A DNA stretch of 64,000 nt. It comes from Streptomyces rishiriensis (GTDB taxonomy: Bacteria; Actinomycetota; Actinomycetes; Streptomycetales; Streptomycetaceae). Below are positions 6,742 through 15,868 of the stretch, in pieces. Below the pieces are notes generated by a model that saw only the letters and a program-made list of their open reading frames with translations, was not told where the DNA came from and did not search any database. Numbering within the stretch: the stretch's first letter is position 1; each line of letters begins with the position of its first letter. The position numbers and the translations under genes are program-made. The stretch is taken from contig NZ_JAUSWV010000002.1 of the NCBI RefSeq assembly GCF_030815485.1, forward strand, positions 6,324,001 to 6,388,000. The letters are read 5' to 3'.

Positions 6742-9555
6742 ATGCAGAGCGCGTCGGACCGGCACGAGTACCCCGCCCACTGGGAGGCCGACGTGGTGCT
6801 GCGCGACGGCGGCACCGCGCGCATCCGCCCCATCACCGTCGATGACGCCGAGCGCCTGGTCAGCTTCTACGAGCAGGTTTCGGACGAGTCGAAGTACTAC
6901 CGCTTCTTCGCGCCCTACCCGCGCCTGTCCGACAAGGACGTCCACCGCTTCACGCACCACGACTTTGTGGACCGGGTGGGACTCGCGGCCACGGTCGGCG
7001 GCGAGTTCATCGCCACCGTACGCTATGACCGCATTGGTGCCGACGGCATGGCCGCCTCGGCGCCGGCCGACGAGGCCGAGGTCGCCTTCCTGGTCCAGGA
7101 CGCCCACCAGGGCAGGGGTGTCGCCTCCGCGCTGCTGGAACACATCGCGGCCGTGGCGCGCGAACGGGACATCCGCCGTTTCGCGGCCGAGGTGCTCCCC
7201 GCCAACACCAAGATGATCAAGGTGTTCACGGACGCCGGTTACACCCAGAAGCGCAGCTTCGAGGACGGCGTCGTACACCTGGAGTTCGGCCTCGAACCCA
7301 CCGAACGCTCCCTCGCCGTGCAGCGCGCGCGGGAACAGCGCGCCGAGGCGCACTCCGTGGGTCGGCTGCTGGCGCCCGGCTCCGTGGCCGTCGTCGGCGC
7401 CGGCCGCACCCCCGGCGGTGTAGGCCGAAGCGTCCTCGGCAACCTCCGCGAGGCGGGCTTCACCGGACGGCTGTACGCGGTGAACAAGGCCTTTCCCGAG
7501 GACCTGAAGGAGCTGGACGGGGTACCCGCCCACCGCTCGGTGCGCGACATAGCGGCGCCCGTCGACCTCGCGGTCGTCGCCGTCCCGGCGGAGCAGGTCC
7601 CCGAGGCCGTCGCCGAGTGCGGCGAGCACGGCGTGCAGGGGCTCGTGGTCATCTCCGCCGGTTATGCGGAGAGCGGCCCCGACGGGCGGGAGCGCCAGCG
7701 TGAACTCGTCCGCCACGCGCGCGCGTACGGCATGCGGATCATCGGCCCCAACGCCTTCGGCGTCATCAACACCTCCCCGGAGGTGCGGCTGAACGCCTCG
7801 CTGGCCCCGGAGATGCCGAGGCCCGGCCGGATCGGTCTGTTCGCGCAGTCCGGCGCCATCGGCATCGCCCTGCTGTCCCGCCTCCACCGGCGTGGCGGAG
7901 GCGTCACCGGCGTCACAGGCGTGTCCACCTTCGTCTCCTCCGGCAACCGCGCGGACGTCTCGGGCAACGACGTCCTGCAGTACTGGTACGACGACCCCGA
8001 CACCGACGTCGCCCTCATGTACCTGGAGTCGATCGGCAACCCGCGCAAGTTCACCCGCCTGGCGCGGCGCACGGCCGCCGCCAAGCCCCTGGTCGTCGTC
8101 CAGGGCGCCGGTTCCGCCCCGCAGGGGCACGCCGTACGGGCGACCCGGCTGCCGCACGCGACCGTGTCGGCGCTGTTGCGGCAGGCCGGCGTGATCCGGG
8201 TGGACACCATCACCGAACTGGTCGACGCGGGCCTGCTGCTCGCCCGTCAGCCGCTGCCGACGGGCCCGCGGGTGGCGATCCTCGGCAACTCCGAGTCGCT
8301 CGGCCTGCTGACGTACGACGCCTGTCTCTCGGAAGGGCTGCGCCCGATGCCGCCGCTGGACCTGACGACCGAGGCGTCGGCCCAGGACTTCCACGCGGCG
8401 CTGGCCCGGGCGCTGGCCGACGAGACGTGCGACGCGGTGGTCGTGACGGCGATCCCGGCGATCGGTGAGGGGTCGCCCGGAGACGCGGAACTCGCGGAGG
8501 CCCTGCGGTCGGCCGCGGCGGCCGCTCCGGCCAAACCCGTGCTCGTCGTGCACGTGGAACTCGGCGGTCTCGCCACGGCGCTGTCCGCGGCGACGAGCAC
8601 CGCGCCGCGCGCGGAAGCGGCCCCCCGCGCGCGTGCCGACGCCGCCGACGCCGGGCGGCCGGTGCCCACCGCCGTCGAGCCGGCCGAGGGCACGCATCTC
8701 ATCCCCGCCTACCCCGCCGCCGAACGCGCCGTCCGCGCGCTCGCGGAGGCGGTCAAGTACGCCCAGTGGCGGCGCGAGGCGGCCGACGCCGGCAAGGTGC
8801 CCGAGTACGACGACATCGACGAGAAGGGCGCCGCCGAGCTGATCGGCGGGCTCCTCGCGCGCGGGCAGGGCCTGACCCTCGGCACCGACGAGACGTGCGC
8901 GCTGCTCGGCCGCTACGGCATCCGCACCCGCCGGGCCATCGCGGCCCCCACCCCGGACGAGGCCGCGCGGGCCGCGGACGCCCTCGGCTACCCCGTCGCC
9001 CTCAAGGCCACCGCGCCGCACCTGCGCCATCGCGCCGACCTGGGCGGCGTACGGCTCGATGTGGCCGACGAGGAGCAACTGCGCCGTTCATACGCCGAGT
9101 TGACCGAGCTCTTCGGCAAGCCGGAGGAGATCCGCCCGGTCGTCCAGGCGATGGCGCCGCGCGGCGTCGACACGGTCGTCCGCGCGGTCATCGACCCGGC
9201 GGCCGGAGCCGTGCTGTCCTTCGGGCTCGCCGGAGCCGCCTCCCAGCTGCTCGGGGACATGGCGCACCGGCTCGTTCCGGTAACCGACCGCGACGCGACC
9301 TCGCTGATCCGGTCCATCCGGACCGCCCCGCTCCTCTTCGGCTGGCGCGGCTCGACGCCGGTCGACACCGCCGCCCTGGAGGAGCTGCTGCTGCGGGTTT
9401 CCCGGCTGGTCGACGACCACCCCGAGGTCGTCGCGGTCACCCTGGAGCCGGTCGTCGTCGCCCCGCACGGCCTGAGCGTGCTCGGCGCCTCCGTACGCCT
9501 CTCGCCGCCGCCGGCGCGCGACGACCTCGGACCGAGGACGCTGCCGACCTACTGA
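6742..9555 (+). CDS. PatA-type protein acetyltransferase: GNAT domain fused to an NDP-forming acyl-CoA synthetase-like protein
   Basis: This 937-residue protein has the GNAT domain first (about residues 15-185, acetyl-CoA loop QDAHQGRGVA at 119-128). A CoA-binding Rossmann domain (SVAVVGAGRTPGGVG, about 210-225), a succinyl-CoA-synthetase-like middle region and a C-terminal ATP-grasp segment follow. Enterobacterial Pat has the reverse order; the GNAT-first order is that of Streptomyces PatA, which acetylates acetyl-CoA synthetase. The ATP-grasp-like part is generally not thought to ligate in Pat proteins. Residues 570-625 form an Ala-rich low-complexity linker. The ATG at 6742 follows a TACTCT box (6729-6734) by 7 nt, so translation is probably leaderless. 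A longer frame to 6610 overlaps the ptsH promoter side. Confidence 0.87.
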   Translation: MQSASDRHEYPAHWEADVVLRDGGTARIRPITVDDAERLVSFYEQVSDESKYYRFFAPYPRLSDKDVHRFTHHDFVDRVGLAATVGGEFIATVRYDRIGADGMAASAPADEAEVAFLVQDAHQGRGVASALLEHIAAVARERDIRRFAAEVLPANTKMIKVFTDAGYTQKRSFEDGVVHLEFGLEPTERSLAVQRAREQRAEAHSVGRLLAPGSVAVVGAGRTPGGVGRSVLGNLREAGFTGRLYAVNKAFPEDLKELDGVPAHRSVRDIAAPVDLAVVAVPAEQVPEAVAECGEHGVQGLVVISAGYAESGPDGRERQRELVRHARAYGMRIIGPNAFGVINTSPEVRLNASLAPEMPRPGRIGLFAQSGAIGIALLSRLHRRGGGVTGVTGVSTFVSSGNRADVSGNDVLQYWYDDPDTDVALMYLESIGNPRKFTRLARRTAAAKPLVVVQGAGSAPQGHAVRATRLPHATVSALLRQAGVIRVDTITELVDAGLLLARQPLPTGPRVAILGNSESLGLLTYDACLSEGLRPMPPLDLTTEASAQDFHAALARALADETCDAVVVTAIPAIGEGSPGDAELAEALRSAAAAAPAKPVLVVHVELGGLATALSAATSTAPRAEAAPRARADAADAGRPVPTAVEPAEGTHLIPAYPAAERAVRALAEAVKYAQWRREAADAGKVPEYDDIDEKGAAELIGGLLARGQGLTLGTDETCALLGRYGIRTRRAIAAPTPDEAARAADALGYPVALKATAPHLRHRADLGGVRLDVADEEQLRRSYAELTELFGKPEEIRPVVQAMAPRGVDTVVRAVIDPAAGAVLSFGLAGAASQLLGDMAHRLVPVTDRDATSLIRSIRTAPLLFGWRGSTPVDTAALEELLLRVSRLVDDHPEVVAVTLEPVVVAPHGLSVLGASVRLSPPPARDDLGPRTLPTY

Positions 9556-9787
9556 CTGCCGACCTACCGACTGCGGATCTGCCGGCGGCCGGCCGGCTGA
9601 GCGGTCCGTCCGGGAACACGGTGCGGCACGCGCGCGAGGACACGCAGCCCGGGCGGCGGCCCGCCCCGTGGCGCGGTCCCCGGAGCGTCGGCGGGGCGCC
9701 GACGGCGCACAGCCCGGCCCGCGCCGACGTACCGAAGCGCTCCTGAGCGGTGCCTCGCAGTCAGTGGGTCCCCGTAGGATGGAGGGC

Positions 9788-10375
9788 ATGGCCAAGACCA
9801 GTACGACGACCCAGGGGCTGCGCGCGGCGATCGAGCGCAGCGGCTACTACCCGGCCCTCGTGGCCGAGGCGGTGGAGGCCGCTGTGGGCGGCGAGCCGAT
9901 CCGGTCGTTCCTGGTCCACCAGGAGACCACGTTCGACCAGAACGAGGTGCGCCGGCACGTGACCGTGCTGGTGCTCACCGGCAACCGCTTCATCGTCAGC
10001 CACACCGACGAGCAGGCAGCCGACACCACCTCCCCGACGCCGTACGCCACGACGTCCACGGAATCCGTGAAGATCGGCCGGATCTCGTCCGTCGTCCTCA
10101 GTCGGGTGGTCGCCAACCCCGAGTCGTACACGCCGGGCACTCTGCCGCGCGAGGTCGTGCTGACCATCGGCTGGGGCGCCGTCTCCCGTATCGACCTGGA
10201 GCCTGCCGCCTGCGGCGACCCCAACTGCGACGCCGACCACGGCTACACCGGCAGCTCGACGGCGGACGACCTCAGCCTGCGGGTGAGCGAGGCCGGTGAC
10301 GGCCCGGAGACGGTCCGCCAGGCCCTGGTCTTCGCGCAGGCGCTCTCCGAGGCGACAGTGGACGTACCCCGCTGA
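9788..10375 (+). CDS. DUF5998 family conserved actinobacterial protein
   Basis: This 195-residue protein has no known function. It is predicted to be soluble and mixed alpha/beta, with an acidic C-rich stretch CGDPNCDADHG near residue 145 that could bind a metal. The ATG at 9788 lies 7 nt after TAGGAT (9775-9780), so a leaderless start is likely; ATG 9779 is an alternative without a ribosome site. Its TGA overlaps the ATG of the next gene by one base (TGATG), so the two genes are translationally coupled and probably act together. Confidence 0.8.
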   Translation: MAKTSTTTQGLRAAIERSGYYPALVAEAVEAAVGGEPIRSFLVHQETTFDQNEVRRHVTVLVLTGNRFIVSHTDEQAADTTSPTPYATTSTESVKIGRISSVVLSRVVANPESYTPGTLPREVVLTIGWGAVSRIDLEPAACGDPNCDADHGYTGSSTADDLSLRVSEAGDGPETVRQALVFAQALSEATVDVPR

Positions 10376-11619
10376 TGTCCCACCCGCATCCCCCCGCCGC
10401 CCATGACCGAGGGCGCCCCGCGGACGCCCCTTACGGCTCCGCCTCCTGGGACTTCCCCGAACCGCTCGCCGTCGGCTCCGCCCCCGTCCCCGAGTACGGC
10501 TCCGGATCCCTCGCCGACCTGCTGCCCACGCTGGCGGCGGGCATGGGCGTACCCGGTACGACCGCGGCGATCCCGGAGCTCACGCCGGCCGACCGCAACT
10601 GCGTCTTCCTGATCGACGGCCTCGGCTGGGAGCAGGTCAAGGCCCACCCCGACGAGGCGCCCTACCTCCACGCGCTGCTCGGCAGCTCGCGCGGCGGCAC
10701 CGGACGTCCGCTCACCGCCGGCTATCCGGCGACCACGGCGACCTCCCTCGCCTCCGTCGGCACCGGCCTTCCCCCGGGCGCGCACGGCCTGCCCGGCTAC
10801 ACCGTGCGCAACCCGGCGACCGGCGCCCTGATGAACCAGCTCCGCTGGCAGCCATGGACGGCCCCGGGCGCCTGGCAGCCGTACCCCACCGTCTTCCAGC
10901 TCGCCCACGAGGCGGGCGTGCACGCCGCGCAGGTGTCGTCCCCCACGTTCCAGAACACCCCGTTGACCAAGGTCGCGCTCAGCGGCGGAACGTTTCACGG
11001 GCGGCTGACCGGCGAGGAGCGCATGGACTTCGCCGCCGAGCAACTGGCCGCCGGCGACCGTTCCCTCGTCTACACGTACTACGCGGAACTGGACGGCGCC
11101 GGGCATCGCTACGGCGTCGCCTCCGACACCTGGCGCGGCCAGCTCATGTACGTCGACCGGCTCGTCCAGCGCCTCGCCGAGCAGCTCCCCCCGCGCAGCG
11201 CGCTCTACGTCACCGCGGACCACGGCATGGTCGACGTGCCCTTCGACGAGGAGCACCGCATCGACTTCGACGCGGACTGGGAGCTGCGTGCCGGGGTCGC
11301 CCTGCTGGGCGGCGAGGGCCGCGCCCGCCATGTCTACGCCGTGCCGGGCGCCGAGGACGACGTCCTGACCTGCTGGCGCGAGGTGCTCGGCGAGCAGTTC
11401 TGGATCGCCTCCCGCGACGAGGCGATCGCCGCGGGCTGGTTCGGACCGCAGATCGACGAGCGGGTGTACGCCCGTCTCGGCGACGTGGTCGCGGCCGCCC
11501 GGGACGACGTGCTGATCATCGCGTCCGAACGGGAGCCCAAGGAGTCGGCGATGGTCGGCAACCACGGCTCGATGACCCCTGCCGAGCAGCTGGTCCCGCT
11601 GCTCGAAGTACGCTCCTGA
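10375..11619 (+). CDS. Alkaline-phosphatase-superfamily hydrolase (nucleotide pyrophosphatase/phosphodiesterase type)
   Basis: This 414-residue protein has the two-metal site of the superfamily. The first Asp is in VFLIDGLGWE, the nucleophile Thr in GYPATTATSLA, the second cluster in YAELDGAGHRYG, and the last Asp-His in VTADHGMVDV, followed by a conserved His near the C-terminus (VGNHGSM). This is the type I phosphodiesterase/nucleotide pyrophosphatase pattern. No signal peptide or membrane helix is present, so it appears cytoplasmic. The start overlaps the DUF5998 stop. The substrate is not evident; nucleotides, sugar phosphates or phosphonate-like compounds are all possible. Confidence 0.85.
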   Translation: MSHPHPPAAHDRGRPADAPYGSASWDFPEPLAVGSAPVPEYGSGSLADLLPTLAAGMGVPGTTAAIPELTPADRNCVFLIDGLGWEQVKAHPDEAPYLHALLGSSRGGTGRPLTAGYPATTATSLASVGTGLPPGAHGLPGYTVRNPATGALMNQLRWQPWTAPGAWQPYPTVFQLAHEAGVHAAQVSSPTFQNTPLTKVALSGGTFHGRLTGEERMDFAAEQLAAGDRSLVYTYYAELDGAGHRYGVASDTWRGQLMYVDRLVQRLAEQLPPRSALYVTADHGMVDVPFDEEHRIDFDADWELRAGVALLGGEGRARHVYAVPGAEDDVLTCWREVLGEQFWIASRDEAIAAGWFGPQIDERVYARLGDVVAAARDDVLIIASEREPKESAMVGNHGSMTPAEQLVPLLEVRS

Positions 11620-11686
11620 CGCCCAGGACCGTTCCCTCTCACCGACACCGTCACTGTCAACGTCACCGAAAGGCGCTCAACTTCCC

Positions 11687-12334
11687 ATGCCCGAGCTGGT
11701 GTTCTTCTCCGGAACCATGGACTGCGGGAAGTCGACGCTGGCTCTGCAGATAGAGCACAACCGCTCCTCGCGCGGTCTGCAGGGCATGATCTTCACGCGG
11801 GACGACCGCGCGGGCGAGGGCAAGCTCTCCTCCCGCCTGGGCCTGGTCACCGACGCGGTCGAGGTCCAGGACGGCCAGGACCTCTACGCCTCCCTCGTCG
11901 ACCACCTCTCGCAGGGCGGCCGCGCGGACTACGTGATCGCGGACGAGGCGCAGTTCCTTGCCGAGGAGCAGATCGACCAGCTCGCGCGCGTGGTGGACGA
12001 CCTGGACATCGACGTCTACGCCTTCGGGATCACCACCGACTTCCGCTCCAAGCTGTTCCCCGGCTCGCAGCGGCTGGTCGAGCTCGCCGACCGCGTCGAG
12101 GTCCTCCAGGTCGAGGCGCTGTGCTGGTGCGGCGCCCGCGCCACGCACAACGCCCGCACGGTGGGCGGTGTCATGGTCGTGGAGGGCGCCCAGGTCGTCG
12201 TCGGTGACGTCGACCGGGCGGACACCGTCGGCTACGAGGTCCTGTGCAGGCGCCACCACCGCCGCCGTATGACCTCGGCGTCGGCCCGGGCGGCGGCCCT
12301 GTCGCCGGACGTGCTGCCGGTGCAGCAGGTCTAG
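11687..12334 (+). CDS. tdk: Thymidine kinase
   Basis: This 215-residue type II thymidine kinase salvages thymidine to dTMP with ATP. It has the P-loop GTMDCGKST at residues 9-17, the Walker B/lasso element VIADEAQFL, and YAFGITTDF, which packs the nucleoside. The structural zinc cysteines are in CWCGARAT and LCRRHH; two of the usual four positions are filled by C and H. The start is ATG after CGAAAGGCG. It lies 67 nt after the phosphodiesterase-type gene and may be in the same operon. The last about 25 residues are a variable basic tail. Confidence 0.93.
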   Translation: MPELVFFSGTMDCGKSTLALQIEHNRSSRGLQGMIFTRDDRAGEGKLSSRLGLVTDAVEVQDGQDLYASLVDHLSQGGRADYVIADEAQFLAEEQIDQLARVVDDLDIDVYAFGITTDFRSKLFPGSQRLVELADRVEVLQVEALCWCGARATHNARTVGGVMVVEGAQVVVGDVDRADTVGYEVLCRRHHRRRMTSASARAAALSPDVLPVQQV

Positions 12335-12359
12335 CCTCCGTCGGCCTCAGGGAGCGCCG

Positions 12360-13160
12360 TCACCGAGGCCCCTGGATCAGGGAGAACCGGGCACCCTCGG
12401 GGTCGGCCACGCTCGCCACGCGCCCGTGCTCGCTGTCCTGGGCCGGCTCGAGGATCCGCCCGCCGAGATCGACGACCCGGCCGAGCGCCGCGTCCGTGTC
12501 GGCCACCTCGAAGTACGTCGTCCAGTGCGGCCCCCGGTCCCGGGGCAACGCGGCGCCCACCCCGTGGATGCCGGCGACCGGGCGGCCGGCGACGTGCAGG
12601 GTCAGGTGGTCGAAGTCTGCGGACACCACCGTCTCCTCGTAGCCGAAGACCGTCTCGTAGAACTTGCGGACGCTCGCGGCCTCGTAGGTCGTCAGCTCGT
12701 TCCAGGCCGGGGTGCCGGGCACGCCGGTGAGGGTGGTGCCGACGTGGGCAGCCGCCTGCCAGACGCCGAAGACGGCGCCGGAGGGGTCGGAGCCGATGGC
12801 CAGCCGCCCGGCGTCGGAGGCGTCCAGCGGGCCGACCCCGATCGTGCCGCCGCACAGGCGGACCGTTTCGGCGGTCGTGTCCACGTCGTCGGAGGCGAAG
12901 TAGGGCGTCCAGGCGACCGGGAGGTGGCGGTCCGGAGGCAGTTGACCGATGCCGGCCACCTCGCGCCCGTCGAGCAGCGCCCGCGCGTAGGGGCCCAGCT
13001 GCTGCGGGCCGGGTCGGAACTCCCAGCCGAACAGCTCGCCGTAGAACTCCTGCGTCGCGGTCAACCCGTGCGCCATCAGACTCACCCAGCAGGGTGTACC
13101 GGGCGCGTAGCGGGCGTGTGCTGCGCCGATCGGGCCGGCCGACCCACCTGCCTCGGTCAT
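12360..13160 (-). CDS. VOC-superfamily (glyoxalase/bleomycin-resistance-like) protein with two domains
   Basis: This 266-residue protein has two tandem VOC domains: about residues 20-135 (WVSLMAHGLTATQEFYGELFGWEF) and 148-265 (WNELTTYEAASVRKFYETVFGYEE). Each has the beta-alpha-beta-beta-beta pattern. Such duplicated VOC proteins in Streptomyces are often annotated as hydroxylases or antibiotic-binding proteins, but metal ligands are not obvious and the function is unknown. The ATG at 13158-13160 follows GGAGAGAG. The gene is convergent with tdk, with only 25 nt between stop codons. Confidence 0.85.
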   Translation of the reverse strand: MTEAGGSAGPIGAAHARYAPGTPCWVSLMAHGLTATQEFYGELFGWEFRPGPQQLGPYARALLDGREVAGIGQLPPDRHLPVAWTPYFASDDVDTTAETVRLCGGTIGVGPLDASDAGRLAIGSDPSGAVFGVWQAAAHVGTTLTGVPGTPAWNELTTYEAASVRKFYETVFGYEETVVSADFDHLTLHVAGRPVAGIHGVGAALPRDRGPHWTTYFEVADTDAALGRVVDLGGRILEPAQDSEHGRVASVADPEGARFSLIQGPR

Positions 13161-13379
13161 CGTCACTCTCTCCTCGGCCCCCTGAGGTGCCGTGTCGCTT
13201 CCGCCCTCGGAGGATGCCTGATAGGGGGTTTCTCGTTGGTTTACGCGCGGTTGTCGCCGTATGTCGATCGCCTGTACGGCATGTGCTCGATCCCGCACGC
13301 CCAGTGATCGAGCCTGTCCGGCCGAGCAGAGTAGCCGGACATGAGCGATGGGGCCACCCCGTGAGCGAGGATGGTGACC

Positions 13380-14231
13380 ATGAACGCCATCATCACCGCA
13401 TCGGAACTGACCGGCGACCTGGCGGGGGAGAACCCGCCGGTCGTCCTCGACGTCCGCTGGCAGCTCAGCGTGGCGAAAGCGGCGGGGGAGCCGCCGTTCG
13501 ACGGGCGCGCCGCGTACGAGGCCGGACATGTGCCCGGCGCGGTCTACGTCGACCTGGACCGGGAGCTCGCGGGAGCGCCGGGCGGTCGTGGCCGGCACCC
13601 GCTGCCCGACCTCGCGCTGTTCGGTTCCGCGATGCGCCGAGCGGGTGTCTCGGCGGGCCGGCCGGTGGTCGTGTACGACGGCGGGCAGGGCTGGGCGGCG
13701 GCCCGCGCGTGGTGGCTGCTGCGCTGGACGGGTCACCCGGACGTGCGGGTCCTCGACGGCGGGTTGCCGTCGTGGCAGGGGGATCTCTCGCGTGACGTCC
13801 CCGCGCGCGCGGAGGGCGACTTCGAGCCGGTGCCGGGCGCCACGGGGCTTCTCGACGCCGACGGGGCCGCCGCTCTCGCCCGCTCCGGAGTGCTGTTCGA
13901 CGCCCGTGCGGGGGAGCGGTACCGGGGTGAGGTCGAACCGATCGACCGGGTCGGCGGGCACATTCCCGGTGCCGTCTCCGCGCCCACGAACGACAACGTG
14001 GGCCCGGACGGCCGATTCCTGGCCGCCGAGGACCTGCGGGACCGCTTCGAGGGGCTGGGGGCGTCCGACGGCACCGAGGTCGGCGTGTACTGCGGCTCGG
14101 GCGTCTCCGGCGCCCACGAGGTGCTGGCCCTGGCGGTCGCGGGGATCCCGGCGGCCCTGTACGTCGGCTCCTGGTCGGAGTGGTCCTCGGACCCGGCCCG
14201 GCCGGTCGCCGTGGGCCCCGATCCCCGGTAG
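13380..14231 (+). CDS. Thiosulfate/3-mercaptopyruvate sulfurtransferase (two rhodanese domains)
   Basis: This 283-residue protein has two rhodanese domains. The N-terminal one (about residues 15-130) has the inactive loop YDGGQGWAA, with no cysteine. The C-terminal one (about 155-275) has the catalytic cysteine in YCGSGVSGAHE, and CGSGVS is closest to the 3-mercaptopyruvate or thiosulfate sulfurtransferase loop. It would move sulfane sulfur to cyanide or thiols in the cytoplasm. I prefer the ATG at 13380, with GAGG 9 nt upstream; ATG 13371 would add three residues. A 20-bp hairpin follows the stop. Confidence 0.9.
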   Translation: MNAIITASELTGDLAGENPPVVLDVRWQLSVAKAAGEPPFDGRAAYEAGHVPGAVYVDLDRELAGAPGGRGRHPLPDLALFGSAMRRAGVSAGRPVVVYDGGQGWAAARAWWLLRWTGHPDVRVLDGGLPSWQGDLSRDVPARAEGDFEPVPGATGLLDADGAAALARSGVLFDARAGERYRGEVEPIDRVGGHIPGAVSAPTNDNVGPDGRFLAAEDLRDRFEGLGASDGTEVGVYCGSGVSGAHEVLALAVAGIPAALYVGSWSEWSSDPARPVAVGPDPR

Positions 14232-14246
14232 TCCGGCCGCGTGGAG

Positions 14247-14291
14247 ACGTGGGGGAGGGCCGCATCGAACAGATGCGGCCCTCCCCCACGT
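14247..14291. terminator. Strong bidirectional terminator between the sulfurtransferase gene and sepH
   Basis: A perfect 20-bp stem (14247-14266 paired with 14272-14291) with the 5-nt loop GAACA stands between two convergent genes. The stem carries GGGGGAGGGCC/GGCCCTCCCCC, the usual look of Streptomyces intrinsic terminators, which need no long U tract. Confidence 0.88.
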
Positions 14292-14358
14292 ATCTACGGG
14301 TGTGTTCACCGGATTACGCGAACCGGCCGACGCCCCGGGCGAGTTGCCCGAGGGCCGG

Positions 14359-15396
14359 TTACTCCTGCTTCTTCCGCCGCGTGCCGAACACGATCTCGTC
14401 CCAGCTCGGCACCGCGGCCCGGCGGCCCGGACGGACGCCGTCCGCCTCGGCCTGCCGGTCGGTGGCGCCGATGAGGCGATCGCGGTGGCTGCCCACCGAG
14501 CGCGGCATGAGGACGTCCGCGTAGGCGGATCCGGCGGAGGCGGCCGGCGCCGGGGGTTCCTCGGTGACCGGCTCCTGCTCCTCGGGCTCCTCCGCGGCGG
14601 GATCCGCCGGGCGCTCCGGCACGACCATGTCGCCACGGAAACTCGGCACCGCCTCCAACAGGCTGGTCAGCGAGTCGCGTTCCCGCTCGCCGGTGCTCTC
14701 CTCGGCCGGCTCGGACGGCTGGGCCGGCAGGCTGGGCCGGTCGAGCGCGCGGTCCAGCGGACGGTCGCGCGGAAGCCGTGCGATGCGCGGGACGAACGGG
14801 AAACTGGGCTCGGGAGCGGCCAGGTCGTCGGACTCGCCGATCAGCGAACGGGCCTCGTCGTCGACGGCCTGGACGAGCCGCCGGGGCGGGTCGTACGTCC
14901 AGCTCGCCGAGTGGGGTTCGCCCGCGACCAGGTAGACCAGCAGGACTTCCCAGGTGCCGTCGTCGCGACGCCACGAGTCCCACTGGACGGTGTCCTTGTC
15001 GGCGCCGCGCAGCACCAGACGTTCCTGGACGGCCTCGCCGAGTTGGGGGCCGGCGTTCTCGCCGGGCCGACGGACCGGAGTCTTCCGGGCTCGCTCGGCC
15101 ATGAAGGCACGCTCGGCCAGCACGGGGCCCTCGAAGCGGCGCACCCGGTCGACAGGGATGCCGGCCATCTGGGCGACTTCTTCGGCGGTGGCACCGGCAC
15201 GTATACGCGCCTGGATGTCACGGGGGCGGAGATGGCTCTCCACCTCGATCTCGATCTGGCCGAGGCGGGGACGGTCGCCGCGGACGGCGGCGCGCAGACG
15301 CTCATCGATCGGAAGCGTGTACTCCGTGCTGTCCGCAGCCTTCAGCACCAGCCGTGTGCCGTCATTCGAGACGGCCACGACACGCAGTTCGGGCAT
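14359..15396 (-). CDS. sepH: Septation protein SepH
   Basis: This 345-residue protein matches SepH (DUF3071). SepH is an actinobacterial cell-division protein that binds FtsZ and promotes its filament assembly during sporulation septation. The N-terminal part begins MPELRVVAVSNDGTRLVLK; a helix-turn-helix-like segment lies at about residues 60-110 (RPRDIQARIRAGATAEEVAQ, then AGIPVDRVRRFEGPVLAER). The rest is an acidic, Pro/Glu-rich, probably disordered linker. The C-terminus has WDEIVFGTRRKK, a conserved SepH tail. The ATG at 15394-15396 has GGGAGGTCCCC upstream; a longer frame upstream is not supported. Confidence 0.93.
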   Translation of the reverse strand: MPELRVVAVSNDGTRLVLKAADSTEYTLPIDERLRAAVRGDRPRLGQIEIEVESHLRPRDIQARIRAGATAEEVAQMAGIPVDRVRRFEGPVLAERAFMAERARKTPVRRPGENAGPQLGEAVQERLVLRGADKDTVQWDSWRRDDGTWEVLLVYLVAGEPHSASWTYDPPRRLVQAVDDEARSLIGESDDLAAPEPSFPFVPRIARLPRDRPLDRALDRPSLPAQPSEPAEESTGERERDSLTSLLEAVPSFRGDMVVPERPADPAAEEPEEQEPVTEEPPAPAASAGSAYADVLMPRSVGSHRDRLIGATDRQAEADGVRPGRRAAVPSWDEIVFGTRRKKQE

Positions 15397-15868
15397 GGGG
15401 ACCTCCCGGGTGGTGCCTGCCGACGTCACGTGCGTCGCTGCTTCCGCTAGTCGAGTGTGGCCTGCCCGGGTGCAGCCTGCCACAACCTTGCCGAGTTGCC
15501 CGGCGTGTCGGGCACAGGTCCTGCCTCGCCGTTATGGCACGGTTACCTATTCGTCACGCTGAGTGACCAACCCCGTCACCCTGTGCAACTCATCCCCCCA
15601 CAAGCGGTCCAGCGAGGCTCCGGACATCCTGGAGGGAGACCGGGCCCAGGGCTCGCAACAGTACTCCATTTGGGCCACGTGCGTGGATTGGCGCGCCATC
15701 CAACTTCGGGGGAGGCGTGGGACTTGACCGTCCGCGGCGGGCATTTCGCGATCTTGGGCGTGGCGTAGTTCACGCAATCTCCCGAAAAGGAACTATCGGT
15801 TTCGTCCGTACGTCCCCTTCTCGTGCAGATGATTGATCAAGTGCGGGAAAGGAAGGCAAGCTCCCGGT
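15397..15868. other. Intergenic region between divergent sepH and the membrane-protein gene
   Basis: This stretch should hold both promoters. On the minus strand TTGGTC...TAGGTA (about 15566-15540) is a possible sepH promoter. A palindromic GGCGCGCC lies at about 15691-15698. One small minus-strand reading frame (15576-15773) has a ribosome site and is listed separately. I see no other gene. Confidence 0.4.
15576..15773 (-). CDS. Possible small protein upstream of sepH (uncertain)
   Basis: This 65-codon reading frame starts with GTG, has GGGAGA 5 nt upstream, and lies in the sepH leader direction, ending 179 nt before sepH. The product (MNYATPKIAKCPPRTVKSHA...) is rich in Pro, Trp and Cys and matches nothing I know. 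Third-position GC is lower than in neighbouring genes, especially in the second half, so it may not be a protein gene. It could equally be a transcribed leader; two overlapping frames are also open here. Confidence 0.22.
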   Translation of the reverse strand: MNYATPKIAKCPPRTVKSHASPEVGWRANPRTWPKWSTVASPGPGLPPGCPEPRWTACGGMSCTG

